A stretch of 64,000 nucleotides of DNA from Paenibacillus sinensis (GCF_019904155.1 NZ_JAHCMB010000121.1:62001-126000), one strand, 5' to 3'. Numbered from the stretch's first letter, positions 41,933 to 52,534 are shown. Made by a program: numbers and translations. The notes: generated from the letters alone by a model not told the origin.

Positions 41933-43477
41933 ATGAGTGCTGCGGCTCCTGTCGTAGAGTTGAAGCAAATCACAAAACGATTTCCCGGTATTGTCGCCAA
42001 CGACTCCATCAGTCTCACGCTCGAAAAAGGCGAGATTCACGCTCTTCTAGGCGAGAATGGGGCGGGCAAATCCACATTGATGAACATAGTATTCGGGCTG
42101 TATCAGCCTGATGAAGGCAGTATTGAAGTTGGCGGGAAACCGGTTGTCATCGACAGCCCGAACCGGGCCATTGAGCTTGGGATCGGTATGGTGCATCAGC
42201 ATTTCAAGCTGGTGGAGCCGTTCACCGTAACCGAGAACATCATCCTTGGAATGGAGCCGAAAAAAGGCCTTAAAATCGACTATAAATCCGCAGCGGATCA
42301 GGTTCGCAAGCTGTCGGAGCTGTACGGTCTTCAAGTCAATCCGCATGCCAAAATTCACGATATCTCGGTCGGTATGCAGCAGCGGGTGGAAATCATGAAG
42401 ACGTTGTACCGCGGCGCGGATATCTTAATATTTGACGAACCGACCGCTGTGCTGACCCCTCAGGAGATCAATGAACTGATGGCCATCATGAAGCGTCTGG
42501 TCGCCGAAGGCAAGTCCATTATTCTGATCACCCATAAGCTGAAGGAGATCATGTCCATTTCTGACCGTGTAACGATCATCCGGCGCGGTAAAGTGATCGA
42601 TACGGTCAAGACCTCGGAGACGAATCCGAACGAACTGGCCGAGAAGATGGTCGGCCGCGGCGTTTCGTTCAAGATCGACAAGGAGGAGCCGAAGATCGGC
42701 GGCACCATCCTGAAGCTGGACGGCGTGAACAGCAAGAACAAGGAAGGCATCTCTGTACTCAACAACTTGGGCTTTGAAGTCAAGGCGGGAGAGATTCTGG
42801 GCATTGCCGGAGTCGACGGTAACGGGCAGAGCGAGCTGATCCAGGCGATCACCGGTCTGCGCAAAATCGATTCGGGCTCCATTCAGGTGGAAGGCCGCGA
42901 AATCGCGAATCTGTCACCCCGCAAAATTTCGGAGATGAACGTTTCCCATATTCCGGAGGATCGGCACAAGCACGGGCTTGTACTCGACTTCTCCCTAAGC
43001 GAGAATATGGTTCTGGAAACCTATTATAAGCATCCATATAACCGTAACGGATTCATGAATTTCGATCTTATCGATAAGCATGCGGAAGAGCTGGTTCAGG
43101 CATTTGACGTGCGGACGCCGTCGATTCAGAACAAGGCGCGCTCATTGTCGGGCGGTAACCAGCAGAAAGCGATTATTGCTCGGGAAATAGACAAGAAGCC
43201 TACGCTGCTGATCGCAGCTCAGCCGACCCGCGGCCTGGACGTAGGGGCTATCGAATTTGTGCAGAAGCAGCTGGTGGCCCAACGGGATCAAGGCAAGGCC
43301 GTATTGCTCATCTCATTTGAGCTGGATGAAATCATGAATGTCTCCGACCGGATTGCCGTCATCTACGAAGGTCAGATTGTCGGTGAGGTTTATCCGAAGG
43401 ATACGAATGATCAGGAGCTCGGACTCATGATGGCGGGCAGCCTGAAGCGGGGAGGTAAGACGGTTGAACAAGCTTAG
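41933..43477 (+). CDS. Nucleoside ABC transporter ATP-binding protein (two ATPase domains)
   Basis: A 514-residue fusion of two ABC domains, as in RbsA/NupO. Domain 1 has LLGENGAGKSTLMN (Walker A), SVGMQQRVEIMKTLYRGADI (signature, with SVGM in place of LSGG) and LIFDEPTAVLTPQE. Domain 2 has a degenerate Walker A GVDGNGQSELIQ and signature LSGGNQQKAIIAREID with AQPTRGLD (Ala in place of Asp/Glu region). One intact and one degenerate site are usual for this family. ATG 41933 has GAGGGTG 6 bases upstream; the earlier in-frame ATG is rejected. Confidence 0.92.
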   Translation: MSAAAPVVELKQITKRFPGIVANDSISLTLEKGEIHALLGENGAGKSTLMNIVFGLYQPDEGSIEVGGKPVVIDSPNRAIELGIGMVHQHFKLVEPFTVTENIILGMEPKKGLKIDYKSAADQVRKLSELYGLQVNPHAKIHDISVGMQQRVEIMKTLYRGADILIFDEPTAVLTPQEINELMAIMKRLVAEGKSIILITHKLKEIMSISDRVTIIRRGKVIDTVKTSETNPNELAEKMVGRGVSFKIDKEEPKIGGTILKLDGVNSKNKEGISVLNNLGFEVKAGEILGIAGVDGNGQSELIQAITGLRKIDSGSIQVEGREIANLSPRKISEMNVSHIPEDRHKHGLVLDFSLSENMVLETYYKHPYNRNGFMNFDLIDKHAEELVQAFDVRTPSIQNKARSLSGGNQQKAIIAREIDKKPTLLIAAQPTRGLDVGAIEFVQKQLVAQRDQGKAVLLISFELDEIMNVSDRIAVIYEGQIVGEVYPKDTNDQELGLMMAGSLKRGGKTVEQA

Positions 43478-44537
43478 AAAAATACTATCCGGCGACAGCT
43501 ACATCGTGCCGCTCGTGGCGATTGTGCTCGGCTTTCTCGTCGGAGCCGTCGTCATGCTGATCGGCGGCTATGATCCGATCGCTGCATACGGAGCGCTATT
43601 CAAACGCGTATTCGGCAGCGCCTACGACTTCGGCGAAGCAATCCGCGAGATGACGCCGCTTATGCTGACAGGTCTGTCCGTGGCCTTCGCGTTCCGTTCC
43701 GGCATGTTCAACATCGGGGCGGACGGACAGGTGCTTATTGGCATGACCGTAGCTTCCGTCATCGGCATCAAGTTCGCCGGCTTGCCTTCATTCCTGCTTG
43801 TTCCGCTGGCAATCATCGGAGCAGCCCTGGGCGGCGGCCTGTGGGCCGGTATTGCGGGCTACCTGAAGGCCAAGCGGGGCATTAATGAAGTTATCACGAC
43901 GATCATGCTTAACTGGATTGGACTGTATTTCGCGAACTATATCGTACGGAATTTCCTGCTGATTCCGGGACAGAACCGTTCGGAGGATATTCCGGCATCC
44001 ATGTCCATGACCTTCCTGAATTCCATCTTTGATAATGCCCGTCTGCACTGGGGTACGGTCATTGCGATTCTTGCCGCAGTGTTCTTCTACGTCTACCTCT
44101 GGAAGACGAAGCAGGGTTACGAAATGCGTGCGGTTGGTCTCAACCCGCATGCGGCTGAGTATGCGGGCATGAACGTGGGCCGCAACGTCATGAAAGCCAT
44201 GTTCATCGCCGGCGTGTTCGCGGGTCTTGCCGGCGCAGGCGAAGTGCTGGGCGTGTTCCATTACCAGTCCGTATTCGCGGCATCGCCAGGCTACGGCTTT
44301 GACGGCATCGCCGTTGCGCTGCTTGGTCTGACGCATCCGTTCGGGGTCATTCTGGCCGCCATTTTGTACGGTATGCTGACCTACGGATCGGCGGGCATGA
44401 GCTTTAATGCGGACGTGCCGCCGGAGCTTATCCGGATCGTGATCGGGTCCATTATTTTCTTCATTGCGGCCCAGGGTATTGTGCGCTTTGTGCTCAAGCC
44501 GTTTTATTTCAAGCGCAAGAAAGAGAAGGTGTTATAG
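43464..44537 (+). CDS. Nucleoside ABC transporter permease, first subunit
   Basis: A 357-residue BPD_transp_2-type permease with about eight or nine hydrophobic segments. EMTPLMLTGLSVAFAFRSGMFN and GINEVITTIMLNWIGLYFA are signatures of the YufP/NupP group, and KAMFIAGVFAGLAGAGEVLG is also conserved. The start is TTG 43464, with GGGAGG 8 bases upstream, overlapping the ATPase gene by 14 bases. Confidence 0.9.
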   Translation: MNKLRKILSGDSYIVPLVAIVLGFLVGAVVMLIGGYDPIAAYGALFKRVFGSAYDFGEAIREMTPLMLTGLSVAFAFRSGMFNIGADGQVLIGMTVASVIGIKFAGLPSFLLVPLAIIGAALGGGLWAGIAGYLKAKRGINEVITTIMLNWIGLYFANYIVRNFLLIPGQNRSEDIPASMSMTFLNSIFDNARLHWGTVIAILAAVFFYVYLWKTKQGYEMRAVGLNPHAAEYAGMNVGRNVMKAMFIAGVFAGLAGAGEVLGVFHYQSVFAASPGYGFDGIAVALLGLTHPFGVILAAILYGMLTYGSAGMSFNADVPPELIRIVIGSIIFFIAAQGIVRFVLKPFYFKRKKEKVL

Positions 44538-45494
44538 ATGGATCTGACCACGCTGGGCCAAATGCTCAATACGACGCTCGTATTCTCCACAGCGCTCATA
44601 TTTGCCTCTCTGGGTGGCATCTTCTCTGAACGTTCGGGCGTAGTCAATATCGGAATTGAAGGTCTGATGACCTTTGGCGCCTTCGCAGCTGCCGTCGGCG
44701 GCTACTACGCCGAGGACGCCGGCCTTGGCGTCTGGGCTCCCTGGATCGGCGTGCTCTGCGCTATGGCCGTTGGTGTAATCGGAGCGCTGATTCATGCGGT
44801 CGCTTCGATTACCTTCAAGGCGGACCAGACGATCAGCGGTACGGTCATCAACTTCCTGGCGGCGGGCAGCACCCTGTATATGGTCAAGCTGCTGTTTGAA
44901 GGAGCAGGCGAAAGCCCGCTGATCAACGGCTTCGACAAATATGCCATTCCGGGACTGTCCAAAATTCCGGTTATCGGTCCCGGACTATTCAACAACTATC
45001 CAACGACCTATCTGGCCATCATCCTGGTAATCGTCGTTTATCTGGTGCTGTTCAAGACGCCGTTCGGTCTTCGCCTGCGGGCGGTAGGCGAGCATCCGAG
45101 CGCAGCCGATACGCTGGGCGTCAAGGTCAACCGGATGCGGTACATCGGCGTTATGCTCAGCGGTCTTCTGGCCGGCATCGGCGGTGCGACCATTACGCTT
45201 ACGACGACCGGAACGTTCGCCCATAACACCATTTCAGGACAGGGCTTTATTGCGATCGCCGCGATGATCTTCGGCAAGTGGAACCCGCTTGGCGCTTTCG
45301 GTGCTGCGGTATTCTTCGGCTTCTCGCAGGCGATCCGCAATTATGTGCAGTTGTTCGGATGGTCCCAGGATATTCCCCAGGAATTCATCTACATGATTCC
45401 GTATGTTCTGACCATTATCGTTCTCGTCAGCGCAGTAGGCCGTTCCTCGGCGCCCAAGGCACTGGGCCAGCCTTACGATCCAAGCAAACGGTAA
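44538..45494 (+). CDS. Nucleoside ABC transporter permease, second subunit
   Basis: A 318-residue permease of the YufQ/NupQ group. SLGGIFSERSGVVNIGIEGLM near residue 28 is the hallmark, followed by ADQTISGTVINFLAAG, LRAVGEHPSAADTLGVKV and GGATITLTTTGTFA. The ATG follows the previous stop directly (TAGATG). Together with the preceding genes it completes the importer, closed by the terminator at 45542. Confidence 0.91.
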   Translation: MDLTTLGQMLNTTLVFSTALIFASLGGIFSERSGVVNIGIEGLMTFGAFAAAVGGYYAEDAGLGVWAPWIGVLCAMAVGVIGALIHAVASITFKADQTISGTVINFLAAGSTLYMVKLLFEGAGESPLINGFDKYAIPGLSKIPVIGPGLFNNYPTTYLAIILVIVVYLVLFKTPFGLRLRAVGEHPSAADTLGVKVNRMRYIGVMLSGLLAGIGGATITLTTTGTFAHNTISGQGFIAIAAMIFGKWNPLGAFGAAVFFGFSQAIRNYVQLFGWSQDIPQEFIYMIPYVLTIIVLVSAVGRSSAPKALGQPYDPSKR

Positions 45495-45541
45495 CGCTGT
45501 GGTCTTCGGCGAGGAGCCGGAGATAAAGCGACGCTTCTCTG

Positions 45542-45590
45542 CAACCGCATGTACCGGCTCTGTTCCGGGGTATGCGGTTGTTTGTGTTTG
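45542..45590 (+). terminator. Terminator of the nucleoside importer operon
   Basis: CAACCGCAT (45542-45550) pairs with ATGCGGTTG (45572-45580), inner ACCGG/CCGG, followed by TTTGTGTTTG. Confidence 0.85.
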
Positions 45591-45789
45591 CATAGGTACA
45601 TTTGCATTTCATCATCTCGATTGGGCGGATAAACAGGCGCTCTGAAGTGGGACGGCATACACTGCTCTTGAACACAGCATAACGGCCTGTGATACAAGCG
45701 GGGTCAAGTCTTTGCGGTCAGGCAGCAGGACGAGGCTCTCCGTTGGCTTTGGCTGGAAGCATGCTGATCAAGTCAAGAGGAGGGATATT

Positions 45790-46122
45790 ATGGCACAACG
45801 GGTGACCAAGAAGCAGGTGATGAAGCTGGTGGGCAAAAATATCATAGCGGTGAAAAAGGACGGCACCAGCGTAACCGGCAGACTGGTCCGTGTCTCCGGC
45901 AATCGTCTGATCCTTGAACCACGCAAAGGCAAAAAAGTGCAAACCAAAGCACTGATCCCGCTGGTCCTGTTCGATCTGCTTGCCATAGGAACGGCACCTT
46001 ATGTTTACGGCTATCCCGGATACCCTGCCTACTCTAAGCCTTACGGTCACGGTTACGGTTACGGTCCCAATTATGGAGCGGGCTACGGTTCCGTCGGTCC
46101 TTACCCATACAGACCTTATTGA
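45790..46122 (+). CDS. Small protein with Sm-like segment and Gly/Tyr-rich tail
   Basis: A 110-residue protein. The first 55 residues (QVMKLVGKNIIAVKKDGTSV then TGRLVRVSGNRLILEP) look like a small beta-barrel of the LSm/SH3 type, followed by a hydrophobic stretch (ALIPLVLFDLLAIG) and a tail of Gly, Tyr and Pro (YGYPGYPAYSKPYGHGYGYG). Such tails are common in spore coat or exosporium proteins, so a coat role is a reasonable guess only. GGAGGG lies 6 bases before ATG 45790; the earlier in-frame ATG at 45712 has no site. Confidence 0.7.
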   Translation: MAQRVTKKQVMKLVGKNIIAVKKDGTSVTGRLVRVSGNRLILEPRKGKKVQTKALIPLVLFDLLAIGTAPYVYGYPGYPAYSKPYGHGYGYGPNYGAGYGSVGPYPYRPY

Positions 46123-46146
46123 CCCAAGCCTTTATTCGCAGGAAGC

Positions 46147-46605
46147 TTAGAAGCCCGGCGGAAAAAACCGCTTCTCCATCTCATAGCACATGCTCTGCGG
46201 AGAATAGCGCATAATGGAATATCCCAGCTTCTCGTAAAAGGAAAGGCCGGCGGTATTTCCGATATCGACGGCAACCTTGGAACGAATGCAGCCGCGTGAT
46301 AGTGCAAACCGCTCTGCATGATCCATAAGCAGATTGCCCCAGCGCTTCCGCTTGGCGGGAGCGGCGACGGCCAGCATATCGATGAACAGCAGGTCCCCGT
46401 GCAGCAGGAAGTGGACAAAACCTAGCGGACTGCTGTCATAGTCGGAACTGGCCACCAGAGTGACTCCCCGCCCGAGACGGCGCGGGAGTTCTTTTTTGAT
46501 CTGACTTAACTCTTTTTCGGACAAATGCGATAACGGTACAAGCTCGGTCTCAATCAGATGATGGATGGTTACATCATCCTGTTTGGGTCTGCGGTAGCGA
46601 ATCAC
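46147..46605 (-). CDS. GNAT N-acetyltransferase
   Basis: A 152-residue acetyltransferase. LLFIDMLAVAAPAKRKRWGN carries the acetyl-CoA loop in altered form (KRKRWGN for R/QxxGxG/A), followed by VAVDIGNTAGLSFYEKLGYS. The start is GTG 46605 with GGGGGGAG 4-5 bases upstream; the upstream in-frame ATG at 46632 lacks a site. Substrate unknown. It diverges from the ilv operon promoter. Confidence 0.78.
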   Translation of the reverse strand: MIRYRRPKQDDVTIHHLIETELVPLSHLSEKELSQIKKELPRRLGRGVTLVASSDYDSSPLGFVHFLLHGDLLFIDMLAVAAPAKRKRWGNLLMDHAERFALSRGCIRSKVAVDIGNTAGLSFYEKLGYSIMRYSPQSMCYEMEKRFFPPGF

Positions 46606-46690
46606 GATGCTCCCCCCTTCCACTTTGGTCATATATCATATGTCTGATAGGGGGTTCCAGGTTCCGCAGGGACTGCGACAAAATAAAGGA

Positions 46691-46719
46691 TTGACTAACC
46701 GTGTAAGGAATCATATAAT
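46691..46719 (+). promoter_or_regulatory. ilv-leu operon promoter
   Basis: TTGACT (46691-46696), 17-bp spacer, perfect TATAAT (46714-46719). Just downstream TTGACTATAGTCAA (46736-46749) is a perfect 14-bp palindrome at the very start of the transcript. Confidence 0.85.
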
Positions 46720-46725
46720 GTGTCT

Positions 46726-47092
46726 AAACATTTTATTGACTATAGTCAACGGCAATGAAGAGGACGAAGTTTTAAGGGCTCTTTTGACCAGAGAGCGGGT
46801 GGAACTGCTGAAACCACCGCCAAAACCCCTTATATACGAGCTCACCTCGGAGCTGTTCTCCTGAAAGGTCCGCTTGCTTCAAGGGCGGAATTATTAGGGA
46901 GAATCGTTTGGGTCCACGTTACGGATTTCGGGTTGCAGAGATCGGCTTAACGCCAACATCGATGGGTCTTTGCATACCTGCCAAGGCATTGCATCGCGAG
47001 ATGCTCTGCAAAAATGGGTGGTACCACGGAAGCTCAGCCTTTCGTCCCTCACACGCTTATGCGGTTAGTGGGAGGCGAAAGGCTTTTTGTAT
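46726..47092 (+). ncRNA. T-box leader, leucine-specific
   Basis: Stem I holds AGAGAGCGGGTGG (from 46790) and a specifier loop ACGAGCTCACCTCGG with codon CTC (46841-46843, leucine). The T-box bulge TGGTACCACGG is at 47019-47029. The terminator pairs AGCCTTTCG (from 47036) with its complement ending at 47083, followed by TTTTTG. Uncharged leucine tRNA should favour antitermination and raise ilvBNC-leuA. Confidence 0.93.
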
Positions 47093-47169
47093 TGTGCCGG
47101 AATGTCCTGATGAAAATGGCGATCGTCGTTTGTTATAGAAGACTGACAATTTGCAAGGAGGATGACTGA

Positions 47170-48915
47170 ATGATGACGCAAATACCGGAAGCACGGTCGA
47201 CTGAGGAACTGCGGGAGAAATGGCAAACGCCGGAAGTGATTACCGGATCGGAAATCTTGCTCCGCAGCCTGGTGCTGGAGGGTGTCGATACCGTGTTCGG
47301 ATATCCGGGCGGCGCCGTTCTGTATATTTACGATGCGCTCTATGGATTTACGGATTTCAACCATGTGCTGACCCGGCATGAGCAGGGAGCGATTCATGCG
47401 GCGGACGGCTACGCCAGAGCGAGCGGCAAGGTAGGCGTCTGTATCGCCACTTCCGGTCCGGGTGCAACGAACCTGGTTACCGGCATCGCAACGGCTTATA
47501 TGGACTCGGTTCCGCTGGTGGTCATTACGGGCAACGTCTTCTCCAGCCTGATCGGTACGGATGCGTTCCAGGAAGCGGATATTACCGGCATTACGATGCC
47601 GGTTACGAAGCATAGCTATCTGGTTCGCAACGTGGAGGATCTGCCGCGAATTATCCACGAAGCCTTCCACATCGCGTCCACCGGACGCAAAGGCCCGGTG
47701 CTGATCGATATTCCGAAGGATGTATCCGCCACGAAGACGCTGTTTACCCCAGCCAAGAACGTGAACCTGAGGGGCTATAACCCGCGCACGGTTCCGAACA
47801 AGCTTCAGCTTGACAAGCTGGTTCGCGCCATCTCCGGAGCGGAGCGTCCGGTCATTATCGCCGGCGGCGGCGTCATCTATTCAGGAGCGCATGAGGCCAT
47901 GTATGAATTCGTGAAGCGGACTGAGATTCCGATCACGACAACCCTTCTCGGCTTAGGCGCATTCCCGAGCGGCAACGAGTTATGGATGGGCATGCCGGGC
48001 ATGCACGGCACCTACACCGCGAACAACGCGATTCAGCAGTGCGATCTGCTGATCAACATCGGCGCCCGGTTCGACGACCGGGTGACGGGCAAGCTGGACG
48101 GCTTCGCTCCGCATGCCAAGATCGTCCACATCGACATCGACCCGGCCGAGATCGGCAAGAACGTGACGCCGGACATTCCGATTGTCGGCGATGTCAAGAC
48201 CGTGCTTGAAATGCTGATTCCGGAAGTGGGCCGTGCTTCGAAGGCCGATGCCTGGAGAGAGCAGATCACCCAGTGGAAGCAGGAGAAGCCGCTTCGTTAC
48301 AACGACACGGAAGATGTACTGAAGCCGCAATGGGTTATCGAGCTGATCAATGACACAACCAAAGGCGAAGCGATCATAACGACGGACGTCGGCCAGCATC
48401 AGATGTGGGCCGCGCAGTATTACAAGTTCAACCAGCCGCGATCCTGGATCACCTCGGGGGGACTCGGAACGATGGGTTTTGGTTTCCCGTCGGCCATCGG
48501 TGCCCATTTTGCCAAGCCGGACCGTCTGGTCATTTCGATCAACGGAGACGGCGGTATGCAGATGTGTTCCCAGGAGCTGGCGATCTGCGCCATCCACAAT
48601 ATTCCGATCAAAATCGTTGTAATCAATAATCAGGTGCTTGGCATGGTGCGTCAGTGGCAAAATCTTATTTACGAGAAGCGTTACAGCTACACGGATCTGG
48701 CCGGCAGCCCTAACTTTGTGAAACTCGCCGAGGCATATGGCGTTAAGGGAATCCGGGCCACCACGAAGGAAGAAGCAAGAGAGGCCTGGCAGGAAGCTAT
48801 GAATACGCCGGGACCGGTGCTGGTGGAATTCCTCGTCTCGAAGGACGAGAATGTCTACCCGATGGTAACCCAAGGCTCGACCATCGATCAAATGCTGATG
48901 GGGGATGAAGAATAG
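47170..48915 (+). CDS. ilvB: Acetolactate synthase, large subunit
   Basis: A 581-residue thiamine-diphosphate enzyme making acetolactate and acetohydroxybutyrate, first common step of valine, leucine and isoleucine synthesis. LVLEGVDTVFGYPGGAVLYI near residue 35, the catalytic Glu in RHEQGAIHAADGYARASGKV, the FAD/regulatory middle domain, and the ThDP motif GDGGMQMCSQELAI with NNQVLGMVRQWQ show a biosynthetic (FAD-binding) AHAS. ATG 47170 has AAGGAGG 8 bases upstream. First gene after the T-box. Confidence 0.96.
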   Translation: MMTQIPEARSTEELREKWQTPEVITGSEILLRSLVLEGVDTVFGYPGGAVLYIYDALYGFTDFNHVLTRHEQGAIHAADGYARASGKVGVCIATSGPGATNLVTGIATAYMDSVPLVVITGNVFSSLIGTDAFQEADITGITMPVTKHSYLVRNVEDLPRIIHEAFHIASTGRKGPVLIDIPKDVSATKTLFTPAKNVNLRGYNPRTVPNKLQLDKLVRAISGAERPVIIAGGGVIYSGAHEAMYEFVKRTEIPITTTLLGLGAFPSGNELWMGMPGMHGTYTANNAIQQCDLLINIGARFDDRVTGKLDGFAPHAKIVHIDIDPAEIGKNVTPDIPIVGDVKTVLEMLIPEVGRASKADAWREQITQWKQEKPLRYNDTEDVLKPQWVIELINDTTKGEAIITTDVGQHQMWAAQYYKFNQPRSWITSGGLGTMGFGFPSAIGAHFAKPDRLVISINGDGGMQMCSQELAICAIHNIPIKIVVINNQVLGMVRQWQNLIYEKRYSYTDLAGSPNFVKLAEAYGVKGIRATTKEEAREAWQEAMNTPGPVLVEFLVSKDENVYPMVTQGSTIDQMLMGDEE

Positions 48916-49397
48916 TGGCAAGAAACACCATTTCCGTGCTGGTCAACGACCAGCCCGGAGTACTTCAGCGGGTGTCCGGCCTGTTCGGCCGGCGCGGATT
49001 CAATATCGAGAGCATTACGGTAGGCCAGTCCGAGGAGACGGGGCTCTCCCGGATGGTCATCGTCACACTGGGTGACGAAGAGCAGCTGGAACAGATCGAG
49101 AAGCAGCTCTACAAGCTGATCGATGTCATCAAGGTGGTGGATCTCAGTTCCAAGCCAATGGTCGCACGCGAGCTTGCGCTGATCAAGGTGAAGGCCGATC
49201 CTTCCGAACGGCCGGAAATCATGGGCGTTGTCGAGACGTTCCGCGCTTCCGTCGTCGATATCGGCAGCACCAGCCTGCTGGTGCAGGTTGTCGGGGATAC
49301 GCAGAAGATCGATGCAATGATCGAGCTGCTGAAGCCTTACGGCATCCGGGAGCTGTCCCGCACCGGTGTTACGGCCATGATTCGCGGCAACGTATAA
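48915..49397 (+). CDS. ilvN: Acetolactate synthase, small regulatory subunit
   Basis: A 160-residue regulatory subunit. The N-terminal ACT domain has VLVNDQPGVLQRVSGLFGRR, with RGFNIESITVGQSEETGLSR, and a C-terminal ALS_ss_C domain follows. It mediates valine feedback inhibition of IlvB. The start is GTG 48915, overlapping the ilvB stop by one base. Named ilvH in Bacillus. Confidence 0.95.
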   Translation: MARNTISVLVNDQPGVLQRVSGLFGRRGFNIESITVGQSEETGLSRMVIVTLGDEEQLEQIEKQLYKLIDVIKVVDLSSKPMVARELALIKVKADPSERPEIMGVVETFRASVVDIGSTSLLVQVVGDTQKIDAMIELLKPYGIRELSRTGVTAMIRGNV

Positions 49398-49412
49398 AGA
49401 ACTGTATAATAT

Positions 49413-49448
49413 AGAAGGCTTCGGGCGCGCTCCCGGAGAAAGCCTTCT
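49413..49448 (+). other. Hairpin after ilvN
   Basis: AGAAGGCTT (49413-49421) pairs with AAGCCTTCT (49440-49448), inner CGGG/CCCG. No T run follows, so it is more likely an mRNA processing or stability element than a full terminator. Confidence 0.6.
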
Positions 49449-49529
49449 GAAGCGGGATTATAATCGGAAGTCCTTTAATTTACGGCTTTAACGGATTACT
49501 GCTTTTTGGCGCTATAAGTTAAGGTATGA

Positions 49530-50651
<1,122 letters not shown>

Positions 50652-50729
50652 GCAGCGCAATATAAGCTTAACTTGAGAATTATCTTCATATAGTATCTTA
50701 TTTCTATTTATAAGCAGTAAATCTTCAGG

Positions 50730-50756
50730 TGCGGCTCCGCGAGAATGCGGGCCGCA
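50730..50756 (+). other. Hairpin between ilvC and leuA
   Basis: TGCGGC (50730-50735) with GCCGCA (50751-50756) and CCGC with GCGG inside, one bulged T. Followed only by TTTGG, so likely processing or partial termination rather than a full stop. Confidence 0.55.
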
Positions 50757-50798
50757 TTTGGAGCGTTTGCACATTACGAGTACAAGGAGGTGCCCGGC

Positions 50799-52340
50799 AT
50801 GCGGAGAATATATGTGTTCGATACCACGCTGCGTGACGGCGAACAGTCCCCCGGCGTTAACCTGAACACTCGCGAGAAGCTGGAAATCGCCTACCAGCTG
50901 GAGAAGCTGGGGATCGACCGGATGGAGGCCGGGTTTCCCGCGGCATCGCCGGGCGACTTGGCCGCGGTTGACGCGGTTGCCAGGGCGGTCAAGAATGTAA
51001 CGGTTATCGGCCTTTCCAGGTCGCGGGAGAGCGATATTGATGCCGTCCGCGAAGCGCTGAAGGGCGCTCAGGACCCCTGCATCCATATCTTCCTTGCAAC
51101 TTCGCCGATTCACCGCCAGCACAAGCTGCGGATGGAGAAGGCGCAGGTGCTGGAGACGGCCCAGGCTGCGATTCGTTATGCCAAGAAATACTTCTCGAAG
51201 CTGGAGTTCTCGCTGGAGGACGCCGGCCGGACCGAGCTGGATTTCATGGCCGAAGTCGTTGCGATGGCGGTGCGTGAAGGCGCGAACGTCGTTAATATCC
51301 CGGATACGGTTGGTTACCTGAACCCTTCCGAATATGGTGCGATTTTTAAATATCTGAAAGAAAATGTTCCCGATATCGACCGCGTGCAGCTCAGCGCGCA
51401 CTGCCACAATGATCTGGGAATGGCGACGGCCAACACACTGGCGGCCATTCAGAACGGAGCGGATCAGATCGAGGGCACGATCAACGGGATTGGCGAACGC
51501 GCGGGCAATACCGCGATTGAGGAAATCGCCATGGCCCTTGAGACGCGGAGCGAATTTTTCGGCGCCAAGACGGGTCTTGTGCTGTCGGAAATTTCCCGCA
51601 CCAGCCGCCTGGTCAGCAAGCTGACCGGCATGGTCGTGCCAGGGAACAAGGCGATCGTCGGCGCCAACGCTTTCGCACATGAGTCCGGCATTCACCAGGA
51701 CGGCATGCTGAAAGAGAAGACGACGTACGAGATCATGACGCCGGAGACGATCGGGCTGAAGGAGAGCAAGCTGGTGCTCGGCAAGCACTCCGGACGCCAT
51801 GCGTTCCGCGACAAGCTGAGCGATCTTGGCTATGAGCTGCTGGAAGACGAACTGAATGCGGCATTCGCCAAATTCAAGGATTTGGCCGACAAGAAGAAGG
51901 AAGTATCCGATGAGGATATTCTGGCGCTGCTGGAAGAACGGCTGGTCGACACGCCAGAGGTCTTCAGCCTGCGTACACTCTATGTCACCTACGGCAATGA
52001 GGCGACGCCTACGGCGAAGCTGGTGCTGAACGGCCCTCCGGAGGAGCCGATTGTCGTCGTGGCCGAGGGCAACGGCTCGGTAGACGCCATTTACAACGCC
52101 ATCGACCAGGCGACGGGCGAGGAAGTCAAGCTGGACGACTACTCCATCAAATCCGTCAGCCAGGGCAAGGATGCCCAGGGCGAAGTGCATGTCATCCTGT
52201 CCCAGGGCATTGTAGCCGCGGCGGGCAGAGGACTCAGCACCGATATTCTGGAAGCCAGCGCCCGGGCGTACCTGGACGCGTTGAACAAGCTGATCGAGAA
52301 ACGGAAGACGTATACGAAGCGCGAGAACGCTCATCTATAG
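50799..52340 (+). CDS. leuA: 2-isopropylmalate synthase
   Basis: A 513-residue enzyme making 2-isopropylmalate from 2-ketoisovalerate and acetyl-CoA, the first leucine-specific step. FDTTLRDGEQSPGVNLN at residues 7-23 is the HMGL-like signature, HCHNDLGMATANTLAAI near residue 202 holds metal-binding His residues, and GKHSGRHAF precedes the regulatory C-terminal LeuA dimer domain (from about 390), where leucine binds. ATG 50799 has AAGGAGG 7-8 bases upstream. Closes the ilvBNC-leuA operon. The downstream genes leuC and leuD are not in the window. Confidence 0.96.
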   Translation: MRRIYVFDTTLRDGEQSPGVNLNTREKLEIAYQLEKLGIDRMEAGFPAASPGDLAAVDAVARAVKNVTVIGLSRSRESDIDAVREALKGAQDPCIHIFLATSPIHRQHKLRMEKAQVLETAQAAIRYAKKYFSKLEFSLEDAGRTELDFMAEVVAMAVREGANVVNIPDTVGYLNPSEYGAIFKYLKENVPDIDRVQLSAHCHNDLGMATANTLAAIQNGADQIEGTINGIGERAGNTAIEEIAMALETRSEFFGAKTGLVLSEISRTSRLVSKLTGMVVPGNKAIVGANAFAHESGIHQDGMLKEKTTYEIMTPETIGLKESKLVLGKHSGRHAFRDKLSDLGYELLEDELNAAFAKFKDLADKKKEVSDEDILALLEERLVDTPEVFSLRTLYVTYGNEATPTAKLVLNGPPEEPIVVVAEGNGSVDAIYNAIDQATGEEVKLDDYSIKSVSQGKDAQGEVHVILSQGIVAAAGRGLSTDILEASARAYLDALNKLIEKRKTYTKRENAHL

Positions 52341-52385
52341 CTCATAGCCTGCCTGTATTTTCGTTTTCAGGAAAGGTGTTTTTCA

Positions 52386-52437
52386 AGGACTGCTTCGCAA
52401 GACCGGATGAATCCGGCGGCGCGGCAGTCTTTTTTTG
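52386..52437 (+). terminator. Terminator of the ilvBNC-leuA operon
   Basis: GGACTGC (from 52387) pairs with GCAGTCT (52424-52430), inner CCGG/CCGG, followed by seven T residues. Confidence 0.85.
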
Positions 52438-52534
52438 TCGGAGAAATAGGCCTGGCTTCCCAGTGAACGGAGGACTTGTTCAGAAATTGTTTAGATGGAT
52501 GGGCTAGAGTAGACAGGAGAGAGAGGAGGGCAAC

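Noticed and set aside
46908..47138. 76-codon frame ahead of ilvB
   Set aside because: It overlaps the T-box and its terminator and has no conserved protein features.
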